From the NCBI GenBank assembly GCA_014155875.1, contig JACEFZ010011719.1:292501-356500 (forward strand): a stretch of DNA of 64,000 nt, in the 5' to 3' direction. Below, piece after piece: positions 22,060 to 33,821 of this stretch. The position numbers and the translations under genes are program-made. The notes under the pieces were generated by a model that was given only the letters and a program-made list of their open reading frames with translations, ran no database searches and was not told the DNA's origin. The first letter of the stretch is position 1. Each line of letters begins with the position of its first letter. The DNA is from Cepaea nemoralis. Taxonomy: Eukaryota; Mollusca; Gastropoda; Stylommatophora; Helicidae.

Positions 22060-22545
22060 TGGTTATTATTTGTTTCATATTGAACATGCTACAACAAAGT
22101 TCTTGCGGAGCTGACAGCCATAGCTGATGAAGCCAGTATGCAGGCGAAAAGAGGGTCAGGGTGAGGCCGACGGGGATTTACTTCGTCAGATCTGGGTAGC
22201 AGCGTAGGGACAAGGAAGGCTGCTCTGTCGACTTACCGTCCATTTTCGATGGCGCGGATGACTATGGACGTGAAGGGCCGTGGTGTGTAATCGGAAATAA
22301 TCCAACATTTTTTATTGCGACCTGACATTAGACTGTATTCCTTGTCGCCAAACAGCTAACGCTGATTGAACTGACCGTGCCATATGAGTCTAGAATCGAT
22401 GAACACGACACGTCTAAGATGGAGACGTACATTGACATGGTCGCAAGTCTGAGATAGGAAGGGTACACTGTCAGGCTATTCATTGTGGAGGTAGGCGCAA
22501 GAGATCTAATTCCCCACTTTGTCTATGCCGTGCTAAGACAGCCAT
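22060..22545 (+). pseudogene. R2/NeSL-like LINE endonuclease fragment, copy A
   Basis: Two plus-strand frames read RPDIRLYS and then LIELTVPYESRIDEHD, KMETYIDMVASL, and VEVGARDLIP. The PD-then-E-x-T pattern and the VEVGAR block recall the restriction-enzyme-like endonuclease at the C-terminus of R2/NeSL-type LINEs. A frameshift precedes LIEL and a TAG follows VASLR. A related copy is at 31840-32290. Confidence 0.55.
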
Positions 22546-22554
22546 TTTTTTTTT

Positions 22555-22720
22555 TCAAATTCCCTCAGAACCCCAATTCCCACTGCCATTAGATGTTATT
22601 TTTTCAGCATGTCTGCTCTTTGTCCACGTTTCACACCCATACAAAAGTGCAGGTGCTATGCAAAGCTCTTCAACGCTCATTTTCCGATTGACAGCCTACC
22701 CTTCACGTGTCTTCTAACAA
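22555..22720 (-). mobile_element. LINE C-terminal scrap (YGCETWT block)
   Basis: Minus strand reads ALLYGCETWTKSRH, the conserved post-RT block. Closely related scraps are at 33000-33190 and 2880-2990. Confidence 0.6.
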
Positions 22721-23089
22721 CACATCGGCCCCTGACAAGGTAGGCAGGCTGGCAGGTAGTTAGGTAGCTAGATAGGTATGTAGGTAGTTCGGTAGGTGGG
22801 TAGATAGGTAGGTATTAGAGGGTAGATCGGTATGTTGGTAGGTAGATAGGAAAGCAGGTAGGTAGGTTTGTTGGTAGGTAGGTGGTTAGGAAATTAGTAA
22901 GCTAGATAGGACATTAGTAAGGTAGGTACGTAGGTATTAGGTAGGTATTAGAGGGTACATAGGTCGGTTGGTTGGTAGATAGAAAGGAAGGTAGGCAAGT
23001 AAGTGGGTAGGAAGGTAGGTATGTTGGACAGTAGTAAGGTAGGTAGGTCGAAATTAAGTAGGTAGGAAGGTAGGTATTAGGTATAAAAT

Positions 23090-23270
23090 TGTCACTTAAA
23101 AGTCGACAGGGTCGACTTCATTTCACTGGGTTTTGATCCCATATGGCTCAGTCTTAATCCGCAGTGCGGAAAGCGTCACGCAAAGCAAGAATTTCGTAGC
23201 TCCAGTGACGACCCTCAGGATTCTCCGAAGAAAATGCACTCGTGAACCGAAGGACGCGGCCCAGGTATTA
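23090..23270 (-). mobile_element. SINE family B, copy 2
   Basis: Reverse complement of the body of the copy at 6345-6603: matching blocks include AAAGTCGACAGGGTCGACTT, GGTTTTGATCCCATATGGC, and GAATTTCGTAGCTCC. It lies inside the GTAG array. Confidence 0.8.
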
Positions 23271-23424
23271 GGTATGTAGGTATTAAGTAGGTCGGTAGGT
23301 ATGTATGTAGGTAGGTAGGTAGGTAGGTAGGTAGGTAGGTAGGTAGGTAGGTAGGCAGGAAGGTAGTTAGATATGTAGGAAAGTGGGCAGGTAATAGAGG
23401 GTAGGTAGGTAGGTTGGTAGATTA

Positions 23425-23560
23425 TAAGGTAGAACGAACGAACGAACGATCTTTATTTTAAACGGGTTACGAATAGGGGACGCAGGCCCGTCTGACATTA
23501 TGCTCTTCTTCTCAATTTCCTCTCATACATTATTTCATTCAACATCAATTTTGAAGCTAA
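23425..23560 (-). mobile_element. Retroposon 3' end, family E (copy in GTAG array)
   Basis: On the minus strand: GACGGGCCTGCGTCCCC, then TAACCC, TTTAAAATAAAG and a (GTTC)n tail. Same core as copies at 27055, 42260, 45720 and 50940. Confidence 0.7.
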
Positions 23561-23689
23561 TTTTAGACAACAAATATAGAGAAAGAAATGTAGGTAGGTA
23601 GGTAAGTAGGTGGGTGGGTAGGCATGTAGGTAGGTGTGTAAGTAGGTAGCTAGATAAGTAGATACGTAGGTACGTAGAAAAACAGAGGG

Positions 23690-24240
23690 GCAGACAAGAC
23701 CAGTTCATTGTGTAACTTGGTTTGAGATGAAGAAAATAAACAATCAATTTTCATGTAATACATTGGATAACTGTCATGATTTAATGCAGTATCTGATCAA
23801 CACTGCTCCAGAAATAGCTAAATGACGTGTACGTTTGTGAAGATCATCACTTAACACCTCAAATGTACTCATACGTGGCTGTTTACTTGCTAGTTCAGCA
23901 AACGTGTCAGTTAGATGTTGGGTGAAACTTCAGAAACCCGTGTCTTCTCGATCCAGTGAATCAGTGCCATGGGCGAATAAAGACGTGACGACGACTCCGT
24001 GTCAGACTTGAAACTTCTTCCAAGATATTATGGTCTTCTGACAACATGTCTTCCCTAATCTATTAGCATCATTATGTGGCAGATCTTGTGACAAAGCGTC
24101 TTATTAATTGATCATGGACATCATATAATAGGTCTCCTGACAACGCATCTTTCCCAGTTCAGCATCATCGACACGTAGTAGGTCTTCTAACAACGTATCT
24201 TCTCCAATTCATCATCATCACCATATGGTATCAAGGCCTG
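23690..24240. repeat. Segmental duplication copy A, distal part
   Basis: From 23695 the sequence matches 34525-34800: shared blocks include GATCATCACTTAACACCTC, CGTGTCTTCTCGATCCAG, and GACGACTCCGTGTCAG. Toward the end, units with TCTTCTGACAACATGTCTTC recur about every 60 bp, as in copy B. Confidence 0.8.
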
Positions 24241-25080
24241 AACTTCTGCCAGGGTTGTCTAGTGTGTGTCGTATCAGTCCCTATCCAGTTTGATTCATAC
24301 TGACAAGGATATACCGCACTTTGTCGGTAACTGTATGCATTCTTCACCAGTGTCAATGTCCTCATGTGAACATGCCTGTTAACCAATGTCTTCAGGTGAA
24401 TAAACATGTTAAATAATGATTTCCGTTTAACTCATCCACTATTGTGCGCTGTTTAGCTTGGTGGCCTATTTGTCCAGTGAATAAAGAGTGTCGGGACTGA
24501 CCCAGGGGTAGTTCTTTGCAAATTCGTGTTATGTCTTCCATAGTTGGAATAAATTTTAATGATACCGTATCACCAGGGCGTGCTCCGACTCTTGAACGAT
24601 CGCACGATTGAGGGTGACGCCTGAACAAGTACTCAATGCAGTCTTCGAGGGAAATAGAGGAGATGTAGCCAACTGTTCATGGCAACAGTGAGCATAAATA
24701 CTTTGGGATGGCAATGCATACGGGAACTGACAACTCCAGGGAATGTCCAGTGAGGAATTTCGATATAACATAGCATCACTCGACATTCCCCCAGTTGTCA
24801 TCCCTCAACGGACATGCATCGACGTCTCTCCAGACATTAGGTGTATACCCGTAACAATCCAAGCAACTATATCTACATACTATGTAAGGCCGACTGAACA
24901 TCATTTCACTAAAAAAAAGAACAGTAACATTTTAAAGCATGAGAACATGCCGAACTACTCCAAGCGGCGAACTTTCTGAATACCAGAAGGCTATACTCGC
25001 TAACTTGGTTTGGCCGTCGGGAGAACTAACATTGTAAACGATCTAGCAAGCACTATACTGAACTCACATTATACCTGTAA
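24241..25080. other. No gene seen
   Basis: Several 78-81 codon open stretches on both strands (24392-24979) lack motifs. No repeats recognised. Confidence 0.5.
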
Positions 25081-25084
25081 TATA

Positions 25085-25240
25085 TAGATAATAATTAGTA
25101 TCATGTGCCGGGGCCAGATGGCAAAGGCTTTCAAGTTTCTCCACATATCTCGGTGTTTGATGTTCTGGATCAGGTCTGCTGCTGATTTTCCTCAATGCTT
25201 CCATATCATTCCATTCGGAATTAATGTCTCTGGCCTGTCT
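25085..25240 (-). mobile_element. LINE C-terminal tail fragment
   Basis: Minus strand reads KSAADLIQNIKHRDMWRNLK, then RHMILI just before an ATTATT-type tail, equivalent to the SSAELI.NT.DR.L block at 45880. The upstream open frame to 25539 is probably not part of it. Confidence 0.6.
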
Positions 25241-25640
25241 CGCGTCTCATCACATAAGCATTGAATGTCGTTCGTCACTTTCTTATACTTTATAAATAAA
25301 CACAGATGTATTATTTGGCGATCATAGAAGTGAGAAGACCACCGACCACGTAAACGATGGACGCAATGTATAACAGAGTCCACGAGGATATCTATATATG
25401 AAGCCCATAAGCGGGCACTCTCCAACTGTTTATACTTCACCTCGACAACGCAAGATATAAGAGGAACATGATGAAGATGAGATGAGAGATGAGAAATGAG
25501 AAGAAAGATGTTTTGACTTGAGGACGCACTAGACAACATAACAATTAAAAGCTATAGATACCAATCGAGTTTCGAACCTGTCACTTCCAAATTAAACAGT
25601 GACTCGCTGCAGGAACAAGTGTATTTCGACAAATGACCAA
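25241..25640. other. No gene seen
   Basis: A 115-codon minus-strand frame (25539-25192) passes through but only its last part is LINE-like; the rest has no motif. Confidence 0.4.
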
Positions 25641-25654
25641 CTAGATACCCCTAA

Positions 25655-27050
25655 ATGTATGGGTGGGGAGATGTGGGTATGGGGATATGTGGTGGGTGGG
25701 AGATGTGTGCTGGTGGGGGTGGTTGTGGGTTTGGGGGTGTGGGTGCGGAATGTGTATGGGTGTGAGATGTTTGGGTGGATGGGTGGGGAGTGTGTGTGGG
25801 TGAGATATGTGTGGGGGATGTATGTGGGTTGGGGAGGGGTGCATGATGGGTGTGGGTGATGGATTTGGAGATGTGTGTGTGGTGGGGGATATGTCTGGCT
25901 GGGTGGGGGTGTGTGGCTGGATGGAGGATGTATGTGTGGGTAGTGAGGGTGATTGTAGTTGGGGGATGTGTGGATGGGTAGGAGATGTGTGGGGAGATGT
26001 GTGTGTGGGTGAGGGATGTGTCTTTGGGATGTGTATGAGTGTGGTATTGTGTGGGAGGGGAGCTGGTTGTGGATAGATGATGTGTGTGTGTGGGTGGGTG
26101 AAGGTGTGGTTGGGTTTTCGGGTGGGTGAAGGATGTGTGTGAGGGTGGGGATGTGTGCTTAGATGGGTGGTTGGGGTGTGTGAGTGTGGGTGGGTAGATA
26201 GGAGATGTATGTGTTGATGAGTGGGTAAGGGATGTGTGGGTGTTAGTGGTTGAGGGATAAGTACGTGTGTCTGGGGATGAGTGTATGAGTTGGGGATGTG
26301 TGTGTGGGTTGTGTGTGCGTGGATGGGAGGTGTGTGTTTGTGAATGGGGGATGTGTTGGTGGGTGGGGATGTGTGGGAGTGATGTGTGTATGGGTGGGGA
26401 GATTGTGCGTGGGTGGGGATGTGTGTGTATATGGGTAGGGGTGTGTGGTTAAGGGATGTGTGGCTGGGGGATGGGTGGATGGAGGATGTGTGGTTGGGTA
26501 GAGGATGTGTGGGCGGGTGATTGTATATGAGTAAGGGTGTGTGGTTAAGGGATGTTTGGTTGGGGGATGGGTGGGTAGAGGATGTGTGGGTGGGTAGAGG
26601 ATATGTGGGTGGGTGAGTGTGTGCAGGTTAGGAGATGTTGGGGGTTGTTTGTAGGTGTGGGCTCGGGATCTGTGAGTGGGCTGGGGGAGATGGGAGATTA
26701 TGTGGGTGGGTGCGGAATGTGTGTGTGGGTAGGTGCGGAATATGTGAGTTGACGGAGAGATGTGTATGGCTGAGGAATGTGTGTTTGGCTGGATGGGTGG
26801 AGGTGTGTGGGTGGAGGAGGATATGTGGGTGAGTGATTGTTGGTGGGTAATTGGACGGGTAGAGGATATGTGAGTGGGTGGGGAGATGTGTGTAGGTGGG
26901 GGATGTGTGGGTTATTGAATGTATGTGGATGGGATGTGTGGTGTGTGAGAGGTGTGTGTGGGTGGGGAGATGTTTAGGTGTAGGGATGTGGTGGATGGGT
27001 GGGGGAGTTGGAGTGAATGGGGGATGTGTGGGTGGGTGGTGGATGTGTCT
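25655..27050. repeat. G-rich minisatellite (GTGGG/GGATGTGTG)
   Basis: About 1.4 kb with strong G-over-C skew on the plus strand, built from GGATGTGTGGGTGGG-like units of irregular length. Frames of Trp/Gly/Cys/Val (plus) and His/Pro/Thr (minus) are artefacts. Ends directly before a family-E tail. Confidence 0.9.
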
Positions 27051-27054
27051 CATA

Positions 27055-27235
27055 ACATAGTAATATGCATTGTTTATTTTTACAAAATTCGTGTGACAAT
27101 GTTTTTTTCCTATGCACTGTTGATGAAAGAAACCTGAGTGAGTGGAAGGGCCGAATGTAAGTCGGGCCTGCGTGCCCAATTTGTTACCCTTTGAAAATAA
27201 AGTCTGTTCGTTCGTTCGTTCGTTCGTTAAATAAA
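27055..27235 (+). mobile_element. Retroposon 3' end, family E (copy 1)
   Basis: Core reads GGAAGGGCCGAATGTAAG, GGGCCTGCGTGCCCAATTTG, then TTTGAAAATAAAG and a (GTTC)n tail. The 80 bp upstream of the core (ATTGTTTATTTTTAC) also match the copy at 50940. Confidence 0.75.
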
Positions 27236-28115
27236 GGTGTCTTCATTAGGAAGGTTTATTATACACATGAACCCACAATTATGGACTACGGACAGAAAGG
27301 AGTCAATAGATTTATGTTTACTCGATAAGTTAGATTCTAAGTGAATTTTTAAGATATTCCAACTCCTACAAACCAATTAATCCGAAAACGCATTGGCAAA
27401 TCATTCCAAAAGAATACTCAAAGAGACATTGCGATTTTTCTGGTTTTCCAACCTAACGGTGGTCCTATACAACACCACAAATAGTCTTTCATCTTTCATT
27501 CAGTGATAAATGAACTGGTTTTTGTTCCTAACTCGACATAGCAGAAGGTAACTTCTTTCGTGATTTGGTTCATGAGGGAGTAGAATGTTTATACTTGTCT
27601 GGACTTTGTGGAGATGAATATACCAGCCACACACCGGCCATATATAACAAGGTCGTTAATATGTAATTGGCTTTGTTCATCTAAGTGCGCCATAAAGATG
27701 TCCTCTAGAAGGGCACCTTCAGGAGTCCCCACTTCACAGTTTATATTTTGCGGTAAGATATTTTTAAGGAAACTGAATTAGTTTTTTTGTTTGTTTTTTT
27801 TTTAAGTTTGAATGTGGGATAACTTTAATTTCTTCACTTGCATGCGATCACAGATGATCTTTATAGTATCAACCAGAGGTACGTTAGTGACAAGAGGGGC
27901 ACCGTTCATTGACGTCATGTACTGTTGTTTAAGATAAATATTGTCCATTATTTCGACCAGTTCAAACGGATCTTTTAATATTAAGGGGTCGAATGATTGT
28001 CACACTTGTTTAAGAATAATGGCAAGCCATTTAGTTACACTCTGTTGGACAGTCGACCATATATTAAATAGGTCTAAGTGGCACTCCAAGCTTGTGTAAT
28101 TTATGGAGACCATAC
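27236..28115. other. No gene seen
   Basis: AT-rich sequence, no long frames. Minus-strand scraps could be old LINE but I cannot support a domain. Confidence 0.45.
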
Positions 28116-28119
28116 AGTT

Positions 28120-28372
28120 GGGGCCGGTCTCCCTGGTCTAGGTGTTACACGACTTTCTTCTTAATCCAGTATACTCTCGTGAGTAACGTGACGTGCGTGA
28201 GAATTGGTAGCGGTTCTCTCCGAGTCGGTAACTTACGGCGTATGTGAACCAGTCTCTCAGAAAGCAATGGCAAACTACTGAGCGTAATCTTGTCAAGAAA
28301 TCAACAGTCAGCTGAAAGATGCTTAATGTTGATAGCGATGTCCTGTAAAGGATATGCGAACAAAAAGAATAC
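28120..28372 (+). mobile_element. SINE family D, copy 2
   Basis: Matches 20115-20342 in order: GGTCTCCCTGGTCTAGGTG head, GAGAATTGGTAGCGGTTCTC, CAAACTACTGAGCGTAATC, GCTGAAAGATGC. It lacks a clear tail repeat. Confidence 0.75.
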
Positions 28373-28785
28373 AGTTGATAGAGGGAGGGAGGGGTGGGGC
28401 GTTGTGATCCCTGTGGGTTGAGTACCAGGCAGAAGTATATGTTAGTACCGACTGGTGAAATAATGGCTGGTACAGATGACAGTCGTGGCTGTTAGAGTGT
28501 TGTGTGTGAGTGGAGAAGTTTGCAGGATGATGTTTGGATACAATGAACGAATCGCAAAAGCATACGATAAATAGAGTGTAGTTGCCTGATGAATACGTGT
28601 CTTCGAACAGCCAATCAACATCTGACAGCTGTGTTTCCCGATTTAATAATATACCAGAAATATCGCCAACAAAATGTACACAGGGGTATATAACTGGATA
28701 GGCAACCTAGCTTATAAATTGATAGATGAACTGACTGATGGATACGTCTGTTGCTAAGTAGATGACTGAGCTTATCGGCTGATAC
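28373..28785. other. Dispersed repeat scrap, no gene
   Basis: 28465-28630 shares GGTACAGATGACAGTCGTGG-like and CGTGTCTTCGAACAGCC-like blocks with 21285-21425. Confidence 0.4.
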
Positions 28786-28789
28786 TTGA

Positions 28790-29110
28790 GGTACTTATAA
28801 ATTGATGAATGAATGAATGAATGGATGGATGGATGGATAGATGGATGGATGGATGGATGATAGACATTGAGCTGATAGACTGATGAATTGACTGATAGAT
28901 AAGTCTCTGACTAGATAGACAACTGAAATTATCGACTGATATATGCGGGGTTGATAAAAAGATATATGGATGAATGTATGAAAGAATGGATGAATGGATA
29001 GAAGGGTGGGTGGATGGATGGATTGATGGATGGATGGAGGGAGGGAGGGATAGACAACTGAGCTGATAGATTGATAGATGGATGGACTTATTGATAGATG
29101 TGTGTACGAT
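28790..29110. repeat. (GATG)n and GATA-rich arrays
   Basis: GATG/GGAT tetranucleotide runs at 28805-28860 and 28975-29050, with GATAGA/ACTGATAGA sequence between. Confidence 0.9.
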
Positions 29111-29330
29111 AATCGAACTGGAAAAAATCAATATGCATAGATTGAAAGAAAGAAGATGAATACATAATCATAGAGAGAGAATAATAGATGTTTGGTTTGA
29201 TAGAAGGAATAGAGGAGTGACCTCCCTTGGACCACGATTGAGTGACACTATTTAGTCGGTTGAGATGAATAGTGATTTTTCAGATGTGTTTATGGAACCC
29301 CCCGATGGTGTTTCCACCTTGGCGTGGTGG
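29111..29330. other. No gene seen
   Basis: Includes a CTTGGCGTGGTGGGGAGC block at about 29319 just beyond the LINE stop; possibly part of the LINE 3' UTR. Confidence 0.35.
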
Positions 29331-29371
29331 GGAGCATGAGTTTCTCAATGACATGACCCGGAATAACCCGC

Positions 29372-30769
29372 CTAATGTTCTCCAAGGGGCACACCTGTCT
29401 GATCGTATCCTCCGCCTGAGCCATCCATGATTTCCCTCTTATCAGCCGTTGACTCTAAACTACGTCCAGCTGCCTCATGCAACGGGTGATCTGTGTCAGC
29501 AACTACTCTGAAGTATTCCTTCGCCTGCATCACCTTGAGCCTACCAGCAACAGTCGGCAAACCAAGGATGTAACGCGTACACACTACCGGGGTGTCTCTG
29601 GTGCATTCCAGAATGACCCGCATAGCTTCGTTCTGTATGCACTCTAATTTCACCAGCTGACTCTTTGAGACAGTGAGCAGCCCTAGTCCATAATCAATCA
29701 CTGAGAGGATCAAGTGCTGGCATTGTGTGAAAAGCATTCTCTGCTCTGTGTCCATTGCAGCCATAGCTTTAAGTGCATTGAGTCCCTTTTGAGATCTTGT
29801 CACAATCGTCTCCACATGGTCATTGAAGGACAGGCTCCTGTCAAATGTGATTTCTAGATTCTTCAGTTTGTTCTCTCTGTTGACGCTTCTACTATATATC
29901 GTAAGGCTTTGGACATCAGTTCTCACAATCCTGTTGTCCAGAGAGCACCACAAAACAGCTGCCTTTTCTGGGTGGATGACAGCACTCGTTTCAGTGCACC
30001 AGTCAATCACTTTGTCTACTGTCACCTGTAACTCCTGGGCTGTTTGCTCCCTATCTCTCCCCTGCCTATATGCAAGAATATCATCTGCAAATGTTAGAAT
30101 CCTTCCAACCCCTGGTGCTTCTAGGTCTGCAATCTTGCTCGTATACACGTTAAAGAGCACCGGTGAGATTGCGGATCCCTGTGGCAGTCCCGGGGTTAAA
30201 ATATGTGGCTCTGAGGTCCATGCGCCCAGACGGAGAGCAACCCTACGAGAGTGCAGGACGGCCGCCATCGAGTTCACTAACCAGGGATTGACCCCCTTCT
30301 CCATCAGTGCGGTCATCAAAATATCATATCGAACTCTATTGTACGCATCCTCGAGATCAAGCGCTGCCGCCATCGTTTCCTGTCTACTCTGGAACCCCTC
30401 ATAAACATCAAAGGCAAATGTGGCTGCATTTGACCATGTATCTTTTCCTGGCCTGTAGCTTCCCAGGCCTCTTGGAAGAAGCTTTCCCCTTTCCAACAAC
30501 TCTTGCAGATTTACAGCGACTATCTTCTCTAAAACCTTCCCAAATGTATTTTTAAGGGAGATGATCCTAAAGCCGCTAAGCTTTGAATGATCCTTGAATG
30601 GTTGTGGGAGAGGAATGAGATAGCTGTGTACCCAATCCTGCGATACTGATGCTGTCCTAATGCTCTGGTTAAAGCAGTCGGTCATCTCCTTCAGGTCTGC
30701 ATCGCTCAAAGCCTTCGTGTGACCATACCTGACCCCATCAGGCCCTGGTGCCGTGTCTCTTGACTTTTA
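29372..30769 (-). pseudogene. I/Nimb-like LINE reverse transcriptase
   Basis: A 445-codon minus frame, open from about 30709 to the stop at 29372, with the reverse transcriptase blocks in order: LKNTFGKVLEKI, DLEDAYNRVRYD, LPQGSAISPVLFNVY, and FADDILAY (the FADD catalytic box), then the thumb. The RT converts element RNA to DNA by target-primed synthesis. An upstream stop near 30768 cuts it from the endonuclease region. The frame ends where RNase H would be expected, so the 3' part is missing or frameshifted. The RT itself looks recent, since the core boxes are intact. Confidence 0.9.
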
Positions 30770-31790
30770 CAAAATGTGTTTAACATCTTCCACCCGTATG
30801 ATTTCTTCATAATGCATATTCTTTATGGTGCCAGATAATTCCTCTCTAACAGCATCCCTGGTGTCCGCATCATCATGATTGGTCTGCTCTAAAAATCTCT
30901 GGAGAAACGCCTCCCCTTTCTCTTTGTCTGTTGTCACGCGCACACCATCATCTCTATAAATTGTTCCCACTGTAGGCTGGTCTTTTCTTTGTATTTGTCT
31001 GTGCAGTTTTCCAGAATTTTCGCATTGTTTTATCACCCCCAGTCTCCTTCATGAAACATTCCCATTTTGCCTTTTTGGCCTCTGCAGCACAGCGCTTGAA
31101 AACCTCCAGCTTGTCTTTCTTAACATTTTCCGCTGTGTCCACTTCCTCTCGTGAGCTTCGAAGTGTCTGTCGCACTTTCTTTAGCTGCTTCACTGCAGCT
31201 CTCTTTGCTTTCCAAGCATTGTCTACTTCTGGAGTCCATGATGGGGGATGCAAAAAAGGGGTTTTAACAGTCATGTTACATGTCCCCTGTCTGAGTCGTC
31301 CAAGAATGCTGTCGGTCCACTTATACCGGAAGGTCTTGCGCGCTCTCCCAGCCTTAACTTTCCTAGATTTAAAGATCAGGACTGCGCATGGCATGTGATC
31401 AGTCCCATGGTCATTCAAAACAGTCCACTTTACATCAAGGACTGATGACTGGGAGACAAGTGCCAAGTCAATAGCTGTGCCTGCATCGCCAGGCCTCATT
31501 GCCATTCTAGTCGGTCTACCATCATTTATGCAGACCACATCGGAGTCCACCATGGCATCCGCAAGGGCAATTCCCTGTCGGTATTCTCGACTACTGTCCC
31601 AATCGCTGTTCCTCGCATTGAAGTCTCCACATATGAGTAGCCTATCACCTGGTTATTCTTCCAAATCCTTACGCCAGTCCCAGTGTGCCTTTCTGACAAA
31701 ACAGTTCACTGTGGCATATACATTTATTATTTTCCTCGTCTTCTCCTCCTCCCCCTCTCTTCGCTAGCCTATGAAGGATGTGTCAAGCGC
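30770..31790 (-). pseudogene. LINE endonuclease C-terminal part and linker
   Basis: On the minus strand from about 31700 downward: LLICGDFNARNSDWD (the GDFN box of APE endonucleases), then TAIDLALVSQS and LNDHGTDHMPCAVLI (DL..S and the D-H active-site block), and a basic Lys/Arg linker to 30954. The endonuclease nicks the target DNA. The N-terminal half is absent, so the copy is 5'-truncated near 31790. At least one stop or frameshift separates it from the RT at about 30768-30960. Confidence 0.85.
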
Positions 31791-31839
31791 AGAGCATGTA
31801 CTCCGTAGCTCCGGCGACGATTCCCGTATTTAATTGATT

Positions 31840-32300
31840 TCATAAGCAAAGTTTGGATATTGCAGGAAATAATCGGTCAGGATGTGTGCAAACAGAGGGG
31901 CCAGGGGAAGGTCGATGGGGATTTACGTCGTCAGAGCCGGGCAGCTTCGTAGAGACAAGGAAAACTGCGCCACTGCGACGTTCCATGTAAGGCGAGAATC
32001 ACGGCGCAGCATATGTACACGATGGAGAAGTACATGGTCGCGAGTCTGAGACAGGAAGGGTACATTGTCAGGCTGCTTGCCTTGGAGGTAGGTTTGATAG
32101 GTCTAATCTCCCACTCCGTGTATGACAAGCTAAAACAGTTAGTCATCAAAGCACAAGCAAGATCGCGGGCATAGAAACATGTAGGTGAGGCAGCCGAAAA
32201 GTTCTCGTGCTGGCTGTGGAACGACCGGAACACAGAGTGGGATAAGTCTCTGCAGTAATCTGGTTAACATTTAGGTCTGTAATTGAAAGACAGCTAACAT
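31840..32300 (+). pseudogene. R2/NeSL-like LINE endonuclease fragment, copy B
   Basis: Reads MEKYMVASLRQEGYIVRLLA, LEVGLIGLISHSVYDKLKQL and, after a TAG, GEAAEKFSCWLWNDRN. It matches copy A at 22060-22545 but lacks about 200 bp where A has the PD and ELTVPYE motifs, and it extends further 3'. The EAAE..SCWLW block is typical of the extreme C-terminus of this LINE group as I recall it. Confidence 0.55.
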
Positions 32301-32995
32301 CGGAACCAATATCTCAACTAAGGGCTAGAACTTGCACAGTCTCGTTTCGACTATAGAGCCTTTCCTCCGAGTGAGGGCAGTGCATCTGAGGATGGGACTG
32401 CTCAGTGGGATATATTGCCACACGGTAGCAGTTGTCAAGTCAGGCAAATGTCGGCCAAAGTCCAACCCCCATGCCATGGTGGTAGTCGTCTTACAAGGAC
32501 CGCACATAGCAGCAAAGACAAAGAGATGTGTTGAGAAAACAAGAGAAATATCCGGCTTCCCAGAGTGTGGCGCCGTGAACGGGGTGCGAAGAAGGAACAT
32601 GGCAACGAAGATGAAAGCAGGCGCATAGCAAGTGTCGCGGAGGTGGTCAGGGAAGAATCTAGTTCCCCACCGAGTTCACAGGGCACGAGGCACCGTGTGC
32701 ATATGTCACTTAACATTGAGGGGTCGCTTAGGGGCCGACATTTTGCAGGTATGAAACACGGAACAACGCAATACAACGCAAGGACAATACCACAGGGCCA
32801 GACGACTCGGAAACACGGAAGGGGAAAATCACACGGTGTAATGACCCGGGCTAATCCCACCCCCCCCCTCCCCCCCCCCCCCCACCCTAGAGAGTGTCAA
32901 GAAGGCAAGAAGAGTGTCAAGAAGACATTTTGGCAAGGGAGACGATGAGAATCCCCATGTCGTGCTTGCCCCACGGCGGAGTTTTTACCAGTGTT
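32301..32995. other. No gene; C-run at 32857-32885
   Basis: Overlapping 91-141 codon frames on both strands lack known motifs. Probably 3' sequence of the preceding LINE. A near-pure C tract of about 28 bp lies at 32857-32885. Confidence 0.4.
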
Positions 32996-33230
32996 TCTAT
33001 ATATCAAAGTTTTTTTTCCCTTAGAACCCCAGTTTGCACTGTCAGTACATGTTTTTTCAGCAAGTCTGCTCGTTTTCCACGTTTTGTATCCATACAAACG
33101 TACACGTGCTATACAGCACTTGTACGTTAACAAGTGCTGTATAGCACTTCAACGCTCTTTTCCTTCTTGCAATTGACAGTATACCCTCGACGTGTTTTCT
33201 AACACCAAATCAGCTCTTGACAAGGTACGC
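32996..33230 (-). mobile_element. LINE C-terminal scrap, copy B
   Basis: Same scrap as 22555-22720 (shared AGAACCCCAGTTTGCACTG-like and TCTGCTCGTTTTCCACG-like blocks). It contains a local 18-bp hairpin that copy A lacks. Confidence 0.6.
33106..33147. repeat. 18-bp perfect hairpin
   Basis: GTGCTATACAGCACTTGT at 33106-33123 and its exact complement at 33130-33147, spacer 6 bp. Absent from the duplicate at 22640-22690. Confidence 0.9.
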
Positions 33231-33234
33231 AGGC

Positions 33235-33780
33235 TGGCAGGTAGGTAGGCAGACAGGCAGGTAGGTAGGTAGGTAGGTAGGTAGGTAGGCAGGCAGGTAG
33301 GTAGGTAGGTAGGTAGGTATAAGTAGGTAGGTAGGTTGGAAGGTATTAGTAGATAGGTAGGTATGTATGTAGGAAGGTAGGTAGGTGCGTCGGTAGGTTA
33401 ATAGGTAGATATGAAGGAACTTGGGTATTTAGGTGGGTGATGAGTAGGTAGGTAGGTAACTAGGAGAGTAGGAAAGTAGTGAGTAAGGTAGTAGGTGGGT
33501 TTGAAAGTAGGTATTAAGTATGTAAGTATGTAAAAGGTAGGTAGGTAGGTAACTACTATTAGGTAGGTACGTTGGTAAGTAGGTAGGTATTAAGTAGGTA
33601 GGTAGAAAGGTAGTTATTAAGTATGTAGGTAGAAAGGTAGGTATGTCGGTAGATAGGGATATAGGTAGATATGAATGAATGTAGGTAGGTAAGTAGGTGA
33701 GTGGATATGTAGGTGAATATGTGGGTAGATAGGTATATAGGTAGGTAGGTAGATAAGAAGGGAGGGAGGGGGGAGGTAGA
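33235..33780. repeat. (GGTA)n tetranucleotide array
   Basis: GTAG/GGTA repeats, cleanest at 33258-33320, degenerate later. Equivalent to the array at 22735-23685 in the duplicate. Confidence 0.9.
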
Positions 33781-33821
33781 GCAACAAACGGACAAACAGA
33801 AAGGCTAACGGACCGTCATTG

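Larger units (their letters stand above)
22735..23685. repeat. (GTAG)n tetranucleotide array with nested retroposons
   Basis: GGTA/GTAG repeats at 22735-23085, 23270-23430 and 23590-23680, split by a SINE (23090-23270) and a family-E tail (23425-23560). The longest clean run is near 23305-23355. Confidence 0.9.
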
